From assembly GCF_900104175.1 (NCBI RefSeq), contig NZ_FNIX01000005.1, positions 248,001-312,000 on the forward strand: DNA of 64,000 nt, given 5' to 3'. Source of the stretch: Lentzea jiangxiensis (lineage in GTDB: Bacteria > Actinomycetota > Actinomycetes > Mycobacteriales > Pseudonocardiaceae). Shown one piece after another: positions 48,322 through 58,287 of this stretch (position 1 is its first letter; every line of letters begins with the position of its first letter). Made by a program: the position numbers and the translations under genes. A model generated the notes under the pieces. That model worked only from the letters and a program-made list of their open reading frames with translations. It was not told where the DNA came from and made no database searches.

Positions 48322-50895
48322 TCAGAGGCCGAGTCGGGCCGCCAGCGCGCTGGCGAGGTGGACGGGCTCGCGGTCGGTGGTGTGGCGGATCTGCGTGCGG
48401 CAGCTGAAGCCGTCCGCGATCACCAGGGCGTTCTCGTTGTCCCGCAACGCGGGCAGCAGGTCCTGCTCGGCGCACGCGATCGAGACGTCGTAGTGGCCCT
48501 TCTCGAAGCCGAAGTTGCCGGCGAGGCCGCAGCAGCCCTCGACGACCTCCGGCTTCAGGCCCGCCTTCGCCATCGCGGCGCGGTCGGGCTCGAAGCCGAG
48601 CTCGGCGTACTGGTGGCAGTGGGTCTGCACCACGGCGTCCCGCGCGCCTTCCAGCGACGGCAGCTTCGGCTCCACGTGCTCGGCGAACGTCCGGGTGGCC
48701 CGCGCCAGCGCCCGCACCGCCGGGTCGCCGGACAGCTTCGGGGCCTCCACGCGGAGGAACGCGGTGCAGCTCGGTTCCAGGCCGATCACGGGGACGCCCT
48801 CGCTCGTCCACGGGGACAGCGCCCTCGCGGTGCGTTCGACGACCCGGCGCGCCTTCGGGAGCTGGCCCGTCGAGTGCCACGTCAGTCCACAGCAGACGTT
48901 CGCGGCCGGCACCTCGACGCGGTTTCCCAAGTGCGCCAAAACGTTCGCGGCGTCGAGGCCGACGCCCGGCTCGAAGTGGTTCGTGAACGTGTCGGGGAAC
49001 AGCAGCACCGGGTCGCCCTGGCCGAGCGGGCGCAGCCGGCGGACCAGGCTCGTGGTGGGGCGGGGCAGCTCGCGTTCGGGGGTGAGGCCCGCGAACCGGC
49101 CGAGCTTCGCGGTGAACCTGGTGACCAGGCCGTACTTCAGCCACGTCGGCAGCCAGCCCATGGCGTAGTGCGACCGCGGGCGCGGACGTCGCTTGTAGTG
49201 CTCGTGCAGGAACTCGGCCTTGTAGCTCGCCATGTCGACGTCGACCGGGCAGTCGCGCTTGCAGCCCTTGCAGCCCAGGCAGAGGTCCAGCGCCTCGGCC
49301 ACCTCCGGTGACCGCCAGCCGCCCTTGACCACGTCACCGTTGAGCATCTCGAACAGCAGGTGCGCACGGCCTCGCGTGGAGTGCTTCTCCTCGCGGGTGA
49401 CCCGGTAGCTCGGGCACATCACGCCGCCGCGGGTGTTCAGGCACTTGCCGACGCCGACGCACCGCCGGGTGTCGCTCGCGAACTCCGCGCGGGTCGGGAT
49501 CTTCGGTGGCGCGACGAGGATGCGCAGGTCGTCGTCGAGTTTCGACGGCTCCACGATCCGGCCCGGGTTGAGCAGGTTCGCCGGGTCGAAGGCGTGCTTG
49601 AACTCCCGGAACGCCCTGATCGCCTCGGGCGGGTACATGCGGCTGAGCAACTCGGAGCGCGCCTGGCCGTCGCCGTGCTCGCCGGACAGGCTGCCGCCGT
49701 GGCTCACGACGAGGTCCGCGGCGTCCTGGAGGAACTCCCGGTAGCCGTTCGCCAGGTCGAAGTCGATGCGGACGTGGATGCACCCCTCGCCGTAGTGGCC
49801 GTAGGTGATGCCGCGGCGGCCGTAACCGGTCAGCAGCCGGTCGAACTCGCGCAGGTAGGCGCCGAGGCGTTCCGGGGGGACGGCCGAGTCCTCCCAGCCG
49901 GACCAGGCCTCGCTGCCGTCGGCCATGCGGGTGGCGAGCCCGGCGCCGTCCTCGCGGATCCGCCACAGCGCCCGCTGGTGCGCCGGGTCGTGGATGACCA
50001 TCGAGTTCTTCGTGATCGCGGCGACGCGCTCCGGGTGGTCCTCCACCTCGACGAACAGCCAGCTGCGGCCCTCCGGCAGGTCGGGGCGCGTGCGGACGCC
50101 GCGCACGAGGGACTCGTTCACGCCCTCGATCGCGAGCGCGTCCTCGATCTGGGTGACCTGGTCGGCGGCCTCGTAGGTGTCCGCGAAACCGAGCACGACG
50201 AGGATCCGGCGCTCCGGCCGTCGCACGAGCTGGAGCTCCGCACCCAGCAGCACCACGCACGTCCCCTCGGAGCCGACGAGCTGCTGCGTCAGCGTCGGGG
50301 CGTCCAGCGCGTACCCGCTGACGCGGCGGCTGAGCTGCGGGAACCACGCCGGGTCGTGCGATGGGAGGGCGAGCGGCGGGGGACTGGTCGTGTCGAACGT
50401 GCGGCCGTCGACGGTCAGCACCCGCAGGTTCGCGACGTTCTCGCTGGTCTTGCCCCATTTCACCGAGTGCGCGCCGCACGCGTTGTTGCCGATCATCCCG
50501 CCGATCGTGCAGCGCGAGTGCGTGGACGGGTCCGGGCCGAAGAGGTACTCGCCGGCGCTGGCGTTGATCTTGTCGAGCACGGCGCCCGGCTGCGCGAAGG
50601 CCCGGTCGCCGCTGATCTCGAACGCGTTCAGGTACCGGCTGAAGTCGATCACCAGGCCGGTGCCGCAGGCGTTGCCCGCGACGGACGTCCCCGCGCCGCG
50701 GCTCGTGATCGGCACGCGGTGCCCGGCGGCGATCCCGACGGCCGCGACCACGGCGTCCGTCGTGCGGGGACGGACGACCACGCGGGGCACGTGCCGGTAG
50801 TTCGACGCGTCCGCCGAGTACAGCGCCCGGCTGGCCGGGTCGTCGAGGACGTCGCCGTCGACCTCGCGGCGAAGCTGATCGAGAAAGGCCCGCAT
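48322..50895 (-). CDS. FAD-linked and Fe-S-containing 2-hydroxyacid dehydrogenase (YdiJ/D2HGDH-like fusion)
   Basis: About 857 residues. N-terminal FAD-binding PCMH domain (ITSRGAGTSVAGNACGTG; CTIGGMIGNNACGAHSVKWG), FAD-oxidase C-terminal domain (YGHYGEGCIHVRIDFD; SGEHGDGQARSE), two 4Fe-4S clusters (CVGVGKCLNTRGGVMCPS; CLGCKGCKRDCPVD), and two CCG domains (NVCCGLTWHSTGQ; EGCCGLAGNFGFEKGHY). The fusion combines subunits that are separate in glycolate oxidase (GlcD/GlcF). It likely oxidises a D-2-hydroxyacid and passes electrons to the membrane chain. ATG 50895 preferred; an in-frame ATG at 50925 adds SHPGGHDRV. Confidence 0.93.
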   Translation of the reverse strand: MRAFLDQLRREVDGDVLDDPASRALYSADASNYRHVPRVVVRPRTTDAVVAAVGIAAGHRVPITSRGAGTSVAGNACGTGLVIDFSRYLNAFEISGDRAFAQPGAVLDKINASAGEYLFGPDPSTHSRCTIGGMIGNNACGAHSVKWGKTSENVANLRVLTVDGRTFDTTSPPPLALPSHDPAWFPQLSRRVSGYALDAPTLTQQLVGSEGTCVVLLGAELQLVRRPERRILVVLGFADTYEAADQVTQIEDALAIEGVNESLVRGVRTRPDLPEGRSWLFVEVEDHPERVAAITKNSMVIHDPAHQRALWRIREDGAGLATRMADGSEAWSGWEDSAVPPERLGAYLREFDRLLTGYGRRGITYGHYGEGCIHVRIDFDLANGYREFLQDAADLVVSHGGSLSGEHGDGQARSELLSRMYPPEAIRAFREFKHAFDPANLLNPGRIVEPSKLDDDLRILVAPPKIPTRAEFASDTRRCVGVGKCLNTRGGVMCPSYRVTREEKHSTRGRAHLLFEMLNGDVVKGGWRSPEVAEALDLCLGCKGCKRDCPVDVDMASYKAEFLHEHYKRRPRPRSHYAMGWLPTWLKYGLVTRFTAKLGRFAGLTPERELPRPTTSLVRRLRPLGQGDPVLLFPDTFTNHFEPGVGLDAANVLAHLGNRVEVPAANVCCGLTWHSTGQLPKARRVVERTARALSPWTSEGVPVIGLEPSCTAFLRVEAPKLSGDPAVRALARATRTFAEHVEPKLPSLEGARDAVVQTHCHQYAELGFEPDRAAMAKAGLKPEVVEGCCGLAGNFGFEKGHYDVSIACAEQDLLPALRDNENALVIADGFSCRTQIRHTTDREPVHLASALAARLGL

Positions 50896-50943
50896 CACCC
50901 GATCATGCCCGCCCGGATGTGACATGGCTCCGCCGATGCCGGT

Positions 50944-50957
50944 CTACCTGTCGGTAG
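50944..50957. promoter_or_regulatory. Small inverted repeat upstream of fabG
   Basis: CTACC-TGTC-GGTAG, a perfect 5-4-5 palindrome, lies just before a TAGCCT hexamer (50962-50967) that could be the -10 box of fabG-inhA. A possible operator; the arms are short. Confidence 0.3.
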
Positions 50958-50964
50958 CCGATAG

Positions 50965-51708
<744 letters not shown>

Positions 51709-51745
51709 ATTTTCTGTTCTTCTTTCTGCGAAAGGGTTGGACCAA

Positions 51746-52513
51746 GTGACCGGACTGCTCGAAGGCAAGCGGCTGCTGATCACCGGTGTGATCACCGACG
51801 CGTCGATCGCCTTCCACGTCGCACGCGTCGCCCAGGAACAGGGCGCCGAGGTCGTGCTGACCGGGTTCGGCCGGATGAGCCTCGTGCAGCGCATCGCCCA
51901 GCGCCTGCCCAAGCCCGCGCCCGTCGTCGAGCTCGACGTGCAGGACCAGGAGCACCTGGACACGCTGGCCGACCGCGTCCGCGAGCACGTCGACGGCCTC
52001 GACGGCGTCGTGCACGCCATCGGCTTCGCCCCGCAGAGCTGCCTCGGCGCGCCGTTCATGGACGCGCCGTGGGAGGACGTCTCGGTCGCGATGCACGTCT
52101 CCGCGTACTCCTACAAGGCGCTCGTGCAGGCCGTTCGCCCGTTGCTGTCGCACGGCTCGTCGGTCGTCGGCCTCGACTTCGACGCCCGTCAGGCGTGGCC
52201 CGCCTACAACTGGATGGGCGCGGCGAAGGCGGCGTTCGAGTCGATCAACCGCTACATGGCGCGCGACCTCGGCCCGGACGGCATCCGCGTGAACCTGATC
52301 TCGGCCGGTCCGGTCCGCACCATGGCCGCGAAGTCCATCCCGGGCTTCGGCGAGCTGGAGAAGATGTGGGGCGAGAAGGCTCCGCTGTCGTGGGACGTCG
52401 ACGACCCGACGCCGGTCGCGAAGTCGGTCTGCGGCCTGCTGTCCGACTGGTTCCCGGCCACCACGGGCTCGATGGTTTTCGTCGACGGCGGCGTGCACTT
52501 CCTCGGTCTCTGA
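51746..52513 (+). CDS. inhA: NADH-dependent enoyl-ACP reductase InhA/FabI
   Basis: 255 residues. Last reductive step of fatty-acid elongation. GLLEGKRLLITGVITDASIAFHVARVAQEQGA matches InhA closely in order (given here only to show the N-terminus; key part is GVITDASIAFH). The catalytic Tyr and Lys are in YNWMGAAKAAFES, and the substrate loop is AAKSIPGF. GTG at 51746 with weak AAAGGG upstream. InhA is the isoniazid target in mycobacteria; nothing here shows mycolic acid synthesis as such. Confidence 0.96.
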   Translation: MTGLLEGKRLLITGVITDASIAFHVARVAQEQGAEVVLTGFGRMSLVQRIAQRLPKPAPVVELDVQDQEHLDTLADRVREHVDGLDGVVHAIGFAPQSCLGAPFMDAPWEDVSVAMHVSAYSYKALVQAVRPLLSHGSSVVGLDFDARQAWPAYNWMGAAKAAFESINRYMARDLGPDGIRVNLISAGPVRTMAAKSIPGFGELEKMWGEKAPLSWDVDDPTPVAKSVCGLLSDWFPATTGSMVFVDGGVHFLGL

Positions 52514-52565
52514 GGTCACATCTGTTCGTCGTGTGAGGTGTTCGGGCGTCTGATTGGATGGAGCG

Positions 52566-53591
52566 GTGAGTTTCGATGCGCTGCTCTGGCTGTCGTTCGG
52601 CGGCCCAGAAGGTCCTGAAGACGTCCGCCCCTTCCTGGAGAACGTGGTTCGCGGACGTGGCGTGCCGCCGGAGCGGCTGGACGAGGTCGAGGCCCACTAC
52701 CAGCACTTCGGCGGCGTGTCGCCGATCAACCGCCTGAACCTCGAGGCGATCGAGGCCGTGCGCGCCACCGGTTTCGAGCTGCCGATCTACTTCGGCAACC
52801 GCAACTGGCACCCCATGGTCGAGGACACCGTCGCGCAGATGAAGGCGGCCGGTGTTCGCCGCGCGCTCGTGTTCCCGACGAGCGCGTACGGCGGCTATTC
52901 CGCGTGCCGCCAGTACGACGAGGACATCGTGCGGGCGCTGCAGGCCGTCCCGGACGGCCCCGAACTGGTGAAGCTGCGCCATTTCTTCGACCACCCGCTC
53001 TTCATCTCCGCCTTCGCCGACGGCGTGCGTGCCGCGGCGGCGTCCCTGGAGGGCGCGTACCGCCTGGTGTTCACCGCGCACTCGGTGCCGGTGTCCGCCG
53101 ACAAAGCCGCCGGCCCGCCCTCCGAAGGCGGCTTCCGCTACTCGCGCCAGGTCGTCGAGGCGTCCCGCCTGGTCGCCGCCGAACTGGGCGTCACCGAGTA
53201 CGACGTGGTGTGGCAGTCCCGGTCCGGCCCGCCGCAGATCCCGTGGCTGGAGCCCGACATCGTCGACCACGTCGACGCCCTGCACGCCAAGGGCGTCACC
53301 GGCGTCGTCGTGTGCCCGATCGGGTTCGTGTCCGACCACCTCGAGGTGGTGTGGGACCTCGACACCGAGGCGCGCGACCGTGCCGCGGAGCTGGGCATGG
53401 AGTTCGCCCGCGCCGCCACGCCGAACGCGGACCCCCGCTTCGCCGAGCTCGTGGTGGAGCTGGTCGCGGAGCACACGTCCGGGGCTCCGGCGCGGAAGCT
53501 CTCGTCGTTCACCTCGGCCGGGTGCACGGTGAACGGGGCTCCTTGTGCGCCGTTGTGCTGCGAGCCGGTGAAGAGGCCCGCGCGGGCCTAG
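52566..53591 (+). CDS. hemH: Ferrochelatase (coproporphyrin type, CpfC)
   Basis: 341 residues. Inserts Fe2+ into coproporphyrin III (actinobacteria) in haem synthesis. Seen: [29 protein letters not shown], the catalytic His in [12 protein letters not shown], and the [16 protein letters not shown] motif. The C-terminal Cys group [16 protein letters not shown] resembles the [2Fe-2S] ligands of actinobacterial ferrochelatases. GTG at 52566; an upstream in-frame TTG at 52554 is less likely. Same strand as fabG-inhA, as in mycobacteria. Its stop overlaps the convergent gene by 4 bp. Confidence 0.95.
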   Translation: MSFDALLWLSFGGPEGPEDVRPFLENVVRGRGVPPERLDEVEAHYQHFGGVSPINRLNLEAIEAVRATGFELPIYFGNRNWHPMVEDTVAQMKAAGVRRALVFPTSAYGGYSACRQYDEDIVRALQAVPDGPELVKLRHFFDHPLFISAFADGVRAAAASLEGAYRLVFTAHSVPVSADKAAGPPSEGGFRYSRQVVEASRLVAAELGVTEYDVVWQSRSGPPQIPWLEPDIVDHVDALHAKGVTGVVVCPIGFVSDHLEVVWDLDTEARDRAAELGMEFARAATPNADPRFAELVVELVAEHTSGAPARKLSSFTSAGCTVNGAPCAPLCCEPVKRPARA

Positions 53592-54913
53592 CGGCCCTGC
53601 AAGGCGGCGGTCAGCGCCTGCTCGGCGTTGCCGGGCAGGGCGCCGTCGTGGTCGAGGGCGTACCGGATGACCGCGCGGAACTCGTCGCTGAAGCGCGAGT
53701 AGTACGGGGTGACCGGGCGCAGGCGGGCGTCCTCGATGGCGTCCAGCAGGGTGCCGGCGTACGGGTGCTGGGTGGCGATCCGGCTGTCCTGGTAGACGAT
53801 GCCGCGGGTGGCGGCGAGCCCTCCTCGTTCGAAGAGGAGCTGCTGGCTGCGGGGGCCCGTGAGGAACTCGATGAGGGCCTGGGCGGCGCGGGGTTTGGTG
53901 GACGTGGCCGAGATGGCGAGGTTCTGGCCACCCAGCACGCTCGGTCCCGTCAGCTGCGTCACCTCGAAGTCGATGCGCGGGCGGCCCGCCGACTCGTCCT
54001 GGTTGCCCTGCAGGATGCGGTGCGCCACCGGCCAGTTGCGCATGAAGGCGATCTTGCCGTCGCGGAACGCCTGGGTCGTGAGCTGCTCGCTCTGCTCACG
54101 GGACTCCGGCAGCACCACCGGCGGCTCACCCCGCAGGCCGTCGGCGAGCCAGCGCAGGGCGCGGCGGGTGCGCTCGGAGTCGATCACGACCTTGCCGGTC
54201 TCGTCGACGACGTCGCCCTTCTCCGCCCAGATCAGCTCCAGGGCGTTGACCGTGAGGCCCTCGTAGTCGGCGAGCTGGCCCGCGTAGCCCGCGGTGAGCC
54301 GGACGTCCTGCGAGGCCCGCAGCAGGCGGGTGGAGGTCCTGGTGATGTCGTCGAGCTCGAGCGGATCTTCCTGCACCAGGTCCTTGCGGTAGAAGAGCAG
54401 GCCCGCGTCCGTGTTGAACGGCAACGCCCACAGCACGCCCTGGTAGCGGCAGCTCTCCAGCGGGCGGCGCAGGAACCCGCTGGTGTCCACTGTGGACAGC
54501 GGGCGCAGGTGGCCGGAGTGGGCGAACTCGGCGGTCCACGTGACGTCGAGGTTGAACACGTCGACGGAACCGGTCTTCTCCTTGGCCCGCGCGACCATCT
54601 CACTGCGCTGGCCGTCCGCCTCCACCGGCAGCTCGACGATCTCCGCCGGGTGCTCGGGGTGCTCGGCGTTCCACTGCTTGATCAACGCGCTGCGCTGGCC
54701 GCCGTCGCTCTGGTCGCGGCCGCTGAGCACGACGAGCTTGCCCTTCTCCCACTCGGTCGACTCGCGGAAGAGGGGCTGCACCCCGTTGGTGAACAGGATC
54801 GTCAGCACGATGCCGACGGCCACGCCCATCGCGAGCCACGACCGGTTCGCCCAGACCACGCCGGGCGGGCCCAGTCTCGGCAAGGCCGCCCACGTGCGCC
54901 GCAACCACCTCAT
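53588..54913 (-). CDS. Membrane-anchored family 1 solute-binding protein, no permease nearby
   Basis: 441 residues. A single N-terminal helix (about 26-46, [19 protein letters not shown]) with no lipobox indicates an anchor rather than a lipoprotein. The rest has the two-lobe fold of MalE-like proteins: [72 protein letters not shown], and a C-terminal [13 protein letters not shown] helix. Sugar or peptide binding is the family norm. No ABC membrane gene adjoins it; it overlaps by 4 bp the stop of a VWA/binding-fold fusion gene, so it probably works with that protein. Confidence 0.88.
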   Translation of the reverse strand: MRWLRRTWAALPRLGPPGVVWANRSWLAMGVAVGIVLTILFTNGVQPLFRESTEWEKGKLVVLSGRDQSDGGQRSALIKQWNAEHPEHPAEIVELPVEADGQRSEMVARAKEKTGSVDVFNLDVTWTAEFAHSGHLRPLSTVDTSGFLRRPLESCRYQGVLWALPFNTDAGLLFYRKDLVQEDPLELDDITRTSTRLLRASQDVRLTAGYAGQLADYEGLTVNALELIWAEKGDVVDETGKVVIDSERTRRALRWLADGLRGEPPVVLPESREQSEQLTTQAFRDGKIAFMRNWPVAHRILQGNQDESAGRPRIDFEVTQLTGPSVLGGQNLAISATSTKPRAAQALIEFLTGPRSQQLLFERGGLAATRGIVYQDSRIATQHPYAGTLLDAIEDARLRPVTPYYSRFSDEFRAVIRYALDHDGALPGNAEQALTAALQGR

Positions 54914-56712
54914 CCGGACCCTCCCCACACCCGGCGGAACAGGGCCGCCAGGTCGTCCCCGAGCGTGTCGGTCGTCGAGTCGTGGCACTCGCCGCCCGAC
55001 GCGTCCGTGATCGCCGTCAGCGCGTGCGTCGCGCAGCTCGCGCCGCCGACGGCGATCACGAACACGCGGATCCCCTTGCGCCGCACGGCGTCCACGACGT
55101 CCTGCCGGGTCTGCGGGCTCGTCGTGTCCTCGCCGTCGGTCAGCGCGATCACCGCGCCGACGTGGCCCGCGTCGTCGGCGCCGATCCGGTCGAGGCTGTC
55201 GACGACAGCCTGGTGCAGCGGTGTGCCCCCAGACGGCCGGACCGTGCTCAGCGCGGCGGCCGCGGCCTCCTTGTCGCGGCGGCCGACCGGGATGAGCGGC
55301 CGCACCTCGGTGCCGCTGAACACGGACAGGCCGTAGGTGTCCCTCGGACCCATCTGGGCGAGGGACTTGGCGACGCCGTCGACCGCCACGGCGAACCGCG
55401 TCTCCCCGGTCGGCGTCGGCTCGGTCATCGACCCGGACGCGTCGAGCGTGAGCCAGACGCGGCCGTCCCTCCTGGCCTGCTCGTACCTCTTCTGGAACGA
55501 GGCCTGCGCCGCCTCGTCCGGAACGGCCTCGGCGCGGTCGAGCGCCAGACCGGCCCGCACCCCGAGCTCCTCGCGGAACTCGGCGCCCGCCGCCTGCGCC
55601 GCCGGACGCAACCCGGCGGCGTTGAGCGCCGTCATGCCCTCCTGCGTGCCCAGCCAGGCCTGGAACCGCCTCGCCGGCTCGCGGGCGGCGTGGTTCGACA
55701 CGTCCGCCGCGTCCCACGAGACCAGGTTCACCGGGTAGTCGGCGAGGTAGGTGTCCGCCGGGTACAGGGCCGTGAGGCACGGCTTGCGCGCGCAGTTCGT
55801 CCTGTTGTAGCGCAGCAGCACCTGCTCGGTCGTGATCATCGCCGCCCCCGGTCGCGGCCGGTCGGCCTCTTCGACCCGGCGCTCCACGACGGCGGGGGTG
55901 AGCGACTCGTACAACGCCGTCGTGGCGAGCCTGCCGTCGGTCGCGACCAGCGGGTTCGGCCTGATGACCGGGATGGCCGCCCCGGTCACGGCGGTCAGCG
56001 CCTCGCCCCACGTCGCCGGTGTGGCGGGGACGTCGCCCCGCACCTGCTCAGCGGGCACCCCGAGCACGACGGGGGAGAACGCGACCGGCTTGCCCTGCTC
56101 GACGTGCACCGCCGACCCGATGCCCCTCGTGCGGCGCACCACCTCGGCCGTCTCCGCGGTCGAGTCGGGCACCCACACGTCCGGGTGCGGCCCGATCTCC
56201 CGCAGCGCCTGCGACGACCAGGAGGACCGCAGGGCGACCGCGCCCTGGTCACCCGCCGCCGAGAAGACGTACAGCCGCGCCGTGCGGCACCCGTGGTTCT
56301 CCGCCGCCGTCCGCAGCTCGAACTTCCGCGCCACCTCCCCGAAGGCGGGCGCGGCGTCCCTCGACGTCAGCACGCGCACCTCGGTCGGCTGGGGGCAGCC
56401 GAGCAGCAGCACCCGCCCGTACGCGACCACCGGTGGCCCGGCGAGCGCGATCACGCCCGCCGCGACCAGCAGCACGGCCGTGAACACCACCCAGCGCAAC
56501 CGGATGCGCTTGGCCAGCCGGTTCAGCCAGTCGATCGCGGACGCGGACAGCACGAGGAGCGTGGCACCGATGCCGTAGAGCACCCACGACTGCCACGTCG
56601 TGAGCGAGCCCGTGGCCGTCTCCGACAGCAGGTGCCCGGCGACCGCGGCCAGCATGAGAGCGCCCGCGTACCGGGGTGCCGTGCTCGACCGGCGCTGGTC
56701 GACGTCCTCCAT
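54910..56712 (-). CDS. Membrane protein with a solute-binding-like domain fused to a VWA domain
   Basis: 600 residues. Three N-terminal hydrophobic helices (about 14-31, 40-60, 72-95). A two-lobe binding-protein-like region follows (about 105-370: PTEVRVLTSRDAAPAFGEVA, HPDVWVPDSTAETAEVV, PVAFSPVVLGVPAEQV, ARRFQAWLGTQEGMTALNAA). Then a VWA domain (about 415-600) with intact MIDAS WLTLDASGSMTEP, a Thr in SGGTPLHQ and IALTDGEDTTSP. Function unknown. ATG at 56712 has GGAGGA upstream. It overlaps the anchored binding protein gene by 4 bp, giving a two-gene unit with no permease or ATPase. Confidence 0.87.
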   Translation of the reverse strand: MEDVDQRRSSTAPRYAGALMLAAVAGHLLSETATGSLTTWQSWVLYGIGATLLVLSASAIDWLNRLAKRIRLRWVVFTAVLLVAAGVIALAGPPVVAYGRVLLLGCPQPTEVRVLTSRDAAPAFGEVARKFELRTAAENHGCRTARLYVFSAAGDQGAVALRSSWSSQALREIGPHPDVWVPDSTAETAEVVRRTRGIGSAVHVEQGKPVAFSPVVLGVPAEQVRGDVPATPATWGEALTAVTGAAIPVIRPNPLVATDGRLATTALYESLTPAVVERRVEEADRPRPGAAMITTEQVLLRYNRTNCARKPCLTALYPADTYLADYPVNLVSWDAADVSNHAAREPARRFQAWLGTQEGMTALNAAGLRPAAQAAGAEFREELGVRAGLALDRAEAVPDEAAQASFQKRYEQARRDGRVWLTLDASGSMTEPTPTGETRFAVAVDGVAKSLAQMGPRDTYGLSVFSGTEVRPLIPVGRRDKEAAAAALSTVRPSGGTPLHQAVVDSLDRIGADDAGHVGAVIALTDGEDTTSPQTRQDVVDAVRRKGIRVFVIAVGGASCATHALTAITDASGGECHDSTTDTLGDDLAALFRRVWGGSG

Positions 56713-56848
56713 CCCGCGTCCTCCCCACCGGGCACCTTATGCGGCGCCACCGACAGATCCGGGGGAGTTGCCGGGTCAGGTGGGACAGCGGGAGGAGAAC
56801 CACTCGTTCGGGTCAGTGCGGAACCGGGGGATCAGCTCCTGGCGAACG

Positions 56849-57646
56849 TCAGTGCCGGCCGGCGCCGCTGTCCGCGAGCACGCGCACGGCCTCGTCGACC
56901 GCCGCGCACCGCGCCCGCCGCACGGCCTCCGACACCGGGCGCAGCGCCTCGGCGCGGGCCGTGCTCGCCGACGCCGACAGCGCCCCGCCGGGGGAGTCGG
57001 ACCGTGCCACCCGCACGATCGCGTCCACCTCCGCGGCGCGCTGCAGCACCCGCAGGGCGCGGGGCGGCATGGCGTCGGGCCAGGGCAGCGTGGAGTTCTC
57101 CGCGGCCAGGTCGGCGATCTCCTTGCGCACGTTCGGGCGGTGTTTCGCCACGTCGAGAGAGGCCAGTGCGGCCGTCGCCCCGCGCAGGGCCGCACCCAGG
57201 CCGTGTTCGGCCTCGCCGATCGGGATGTGCTCGAGGCCCGTGGAGGACGGCAGGTCGAACACCGTCCAGCGCATCACGCCGTCGGCGACGATCTTCGGCA
57301 CGAGGCCGATGTGGACCGACGGGACCACGAGCGCCTCGCCGGAGCGCAGCGCGCAGGTCGCGAGCGTTCCCTTGCCGCCCAGGCCCCGGACGTCGCCCGG
57401 TACCGGTAGCACCAGCCTCGCGGAGGTCGCGCCCGCGCGCCGCAGGGCGGCCAGCAGCAGGGCGGGGCCCACCGGGGCCTCGTCGGGACCGGGGAGGTCG
57501 AGCGCCGTGGCGGTGCCGTCGTCGTCGGCCACCACCTCGTGCTGCTCGGCCCACGTGTGCAGGGCGTCGAGGACGTCGTCGGCGGCGGCCAGACCGTGCA
57601 GCCAGCCCGAAGTCCACACGACCAGCGTGGCACTTGCACAGGACAC
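56849..57646 (-). CDS. Conserved hypothetical protein, 265 aa
   Basis: Not recognised. Cytoplasmic, with an alpha/beta N-terminal half (SATLVVWTSGWLHGLAAADD; LVLPVPGDVRGLGG; ALVVPSVHIGLVP) and a helical C-terminal half (ALRVLQRAAEVDAIVRVARSD). The GTG start at 57646 is supported by TAATCT 6 nt upstream. It lies 9 bp after the YcxB-like gene on the same strand. The gap 56713-56848 downstream shows nothing clear. Confidence 0.75.
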   Translation of the reverse strand: MSCASATLVVWTSGWLHGLAAADDVLDALHTWAEQHEVVADDDGTATALDLPGPDEAPVGPALLLAALRRAGATSARLVLPVPGDVRGLGGKGTLATCALRSGEALVVPSVHIGLVPKIVADGVMRWTVFDLPSSTGLEHIPIGEAEHGLGAALRGATAALASLDVAKHRPNVRKEIADLAAENSTLPWPDAMPPRALRVLQRAAEVDAIVRVARSDSPGGALSASASTARAEALRPVSEAVRRARCAAVDEAVRVLADSGAGRH

Positions 57647-57652
57647 CCGACG

Positions 57653-57658
57653 AGATTA
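57653..57658 (-). promoter_or_regulatory. -10 element TAATCT, predicted leaderless start for the 56849-57646 gene
   Basis: On the minus strand TAATCT is followed by 6 nt (CGTCGG) and GTG. It overlaps the TAA stop of the upstream YcxB-like gene. Confidence 0.6.
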
Positions 57659-58198
57659 CGTGGCCGGGCGCCGGGAGCCCCACCCGGTGTGCCCGATCAG
57701 AGGCACCTGCTTCGCCGGGCCGATGTGCCGTCGCAGGAGCGCGCGGAACGACGCCAGGTCCTCGTCGGACGCGAACGCCCGGTGCGGCACGGACAGCGAC
57801 GCCGCGCCCTCGTCGAGGGTGTCCAGCACGAAGCCCTGCCGGGTCTCGGTCCAGCCGGGCAGCTCGTCCCAGGCGATCTCCTCGCGGATCGAGCGGCCGA
57901 CCGCCATCCGGAACGACTGGTCGTCGGCGCTGCCCACCACGGTCCGGCTGATCATCTCGTCCGACGAGAAGCGCCACCACACCGCGACCGGCTCCATGAA
58001 CCCGATGACCAGCGCGCACACCAGGCCGAAGACCGCCACGACGACCGTGTCCTCGAAGCCGAACAGCAGCACGAGCGAGATCACCGCGAACACGAGCGCG
58101 AACCACGGCGCCCACCTGAACATCGGCACCATCGCGCGCAGGCTGGCACGCCAGTCCGCCGGTGATGGGGCCCACCTGAAATCAACGCTGCTACTCAT
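57656..58198 (-). CDS. YcxB-like membrane protein
   Basis: 180 residues. Two adjacent hydrophobic helices (about 33-52 and 55-77, WFALVFAVISLVLLFGF and VVVAVFGLVCALVIGFM), then a PH-like C-terminal domain with FSSDEMISRTVVG and IAWDELPGWTETRQGFVLD, the pattern of YcxB-like proteins. Function unknown. ATG at 58198; the frame is open to 58252 but that part is not typical. Divergent from the AAA ATPase gene with 89 bp between. Confidence 0.75.
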   Translation of the reverse strand: MSSSVDFRWAPSPADWRASLRAMVPMFRWAPWFALVFAVISLVLLFGFEDTVVVAVFGLVCALVIGFMEPVAVWWRFSSDEMISRTVVGSADDQSFRMAVGRSIREEIAWDELPGWTETRQGFVLDTLDEGAASLSVPHRAFASDEDLASFRALLRRHIGPAKQVPLIGHTGWGSRRPAT

Positions 58199-58274
58199 GT
58201 CGCCCCGCATTCTGGCGCACGGCGTCCGCCCGCGCCTGGAGTTGCTCCACATCGACGGGTCCGGGTTCGGTGCG

Positions 58275-58280
58275 TAGCGT
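58275..58280 (+). promoter_or_regulatory. -10 element TAGCGT, predicted leaderless start for the AAA ATPase gene
   Basis: TAGCGT is followed by 7 nt and the GTG at 58288; no ribosome-binding site. Confidence 0.6.
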
Positions 58281-58287
58281 CGACCGG

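Noticed and set aside
56776..56848. Short minus-strand frame ending PNEWFSSRCPT
   Set aside because: No start codon in a sensible place and no ribosome-binding site; it is probably noise after the 56849 gene.
54982..57951. 989-codon plus-strand frame opposite the VWA fusion gene
   Set aside because: Antisense shadow ending in Arg/Pro/Ser-rich noise.
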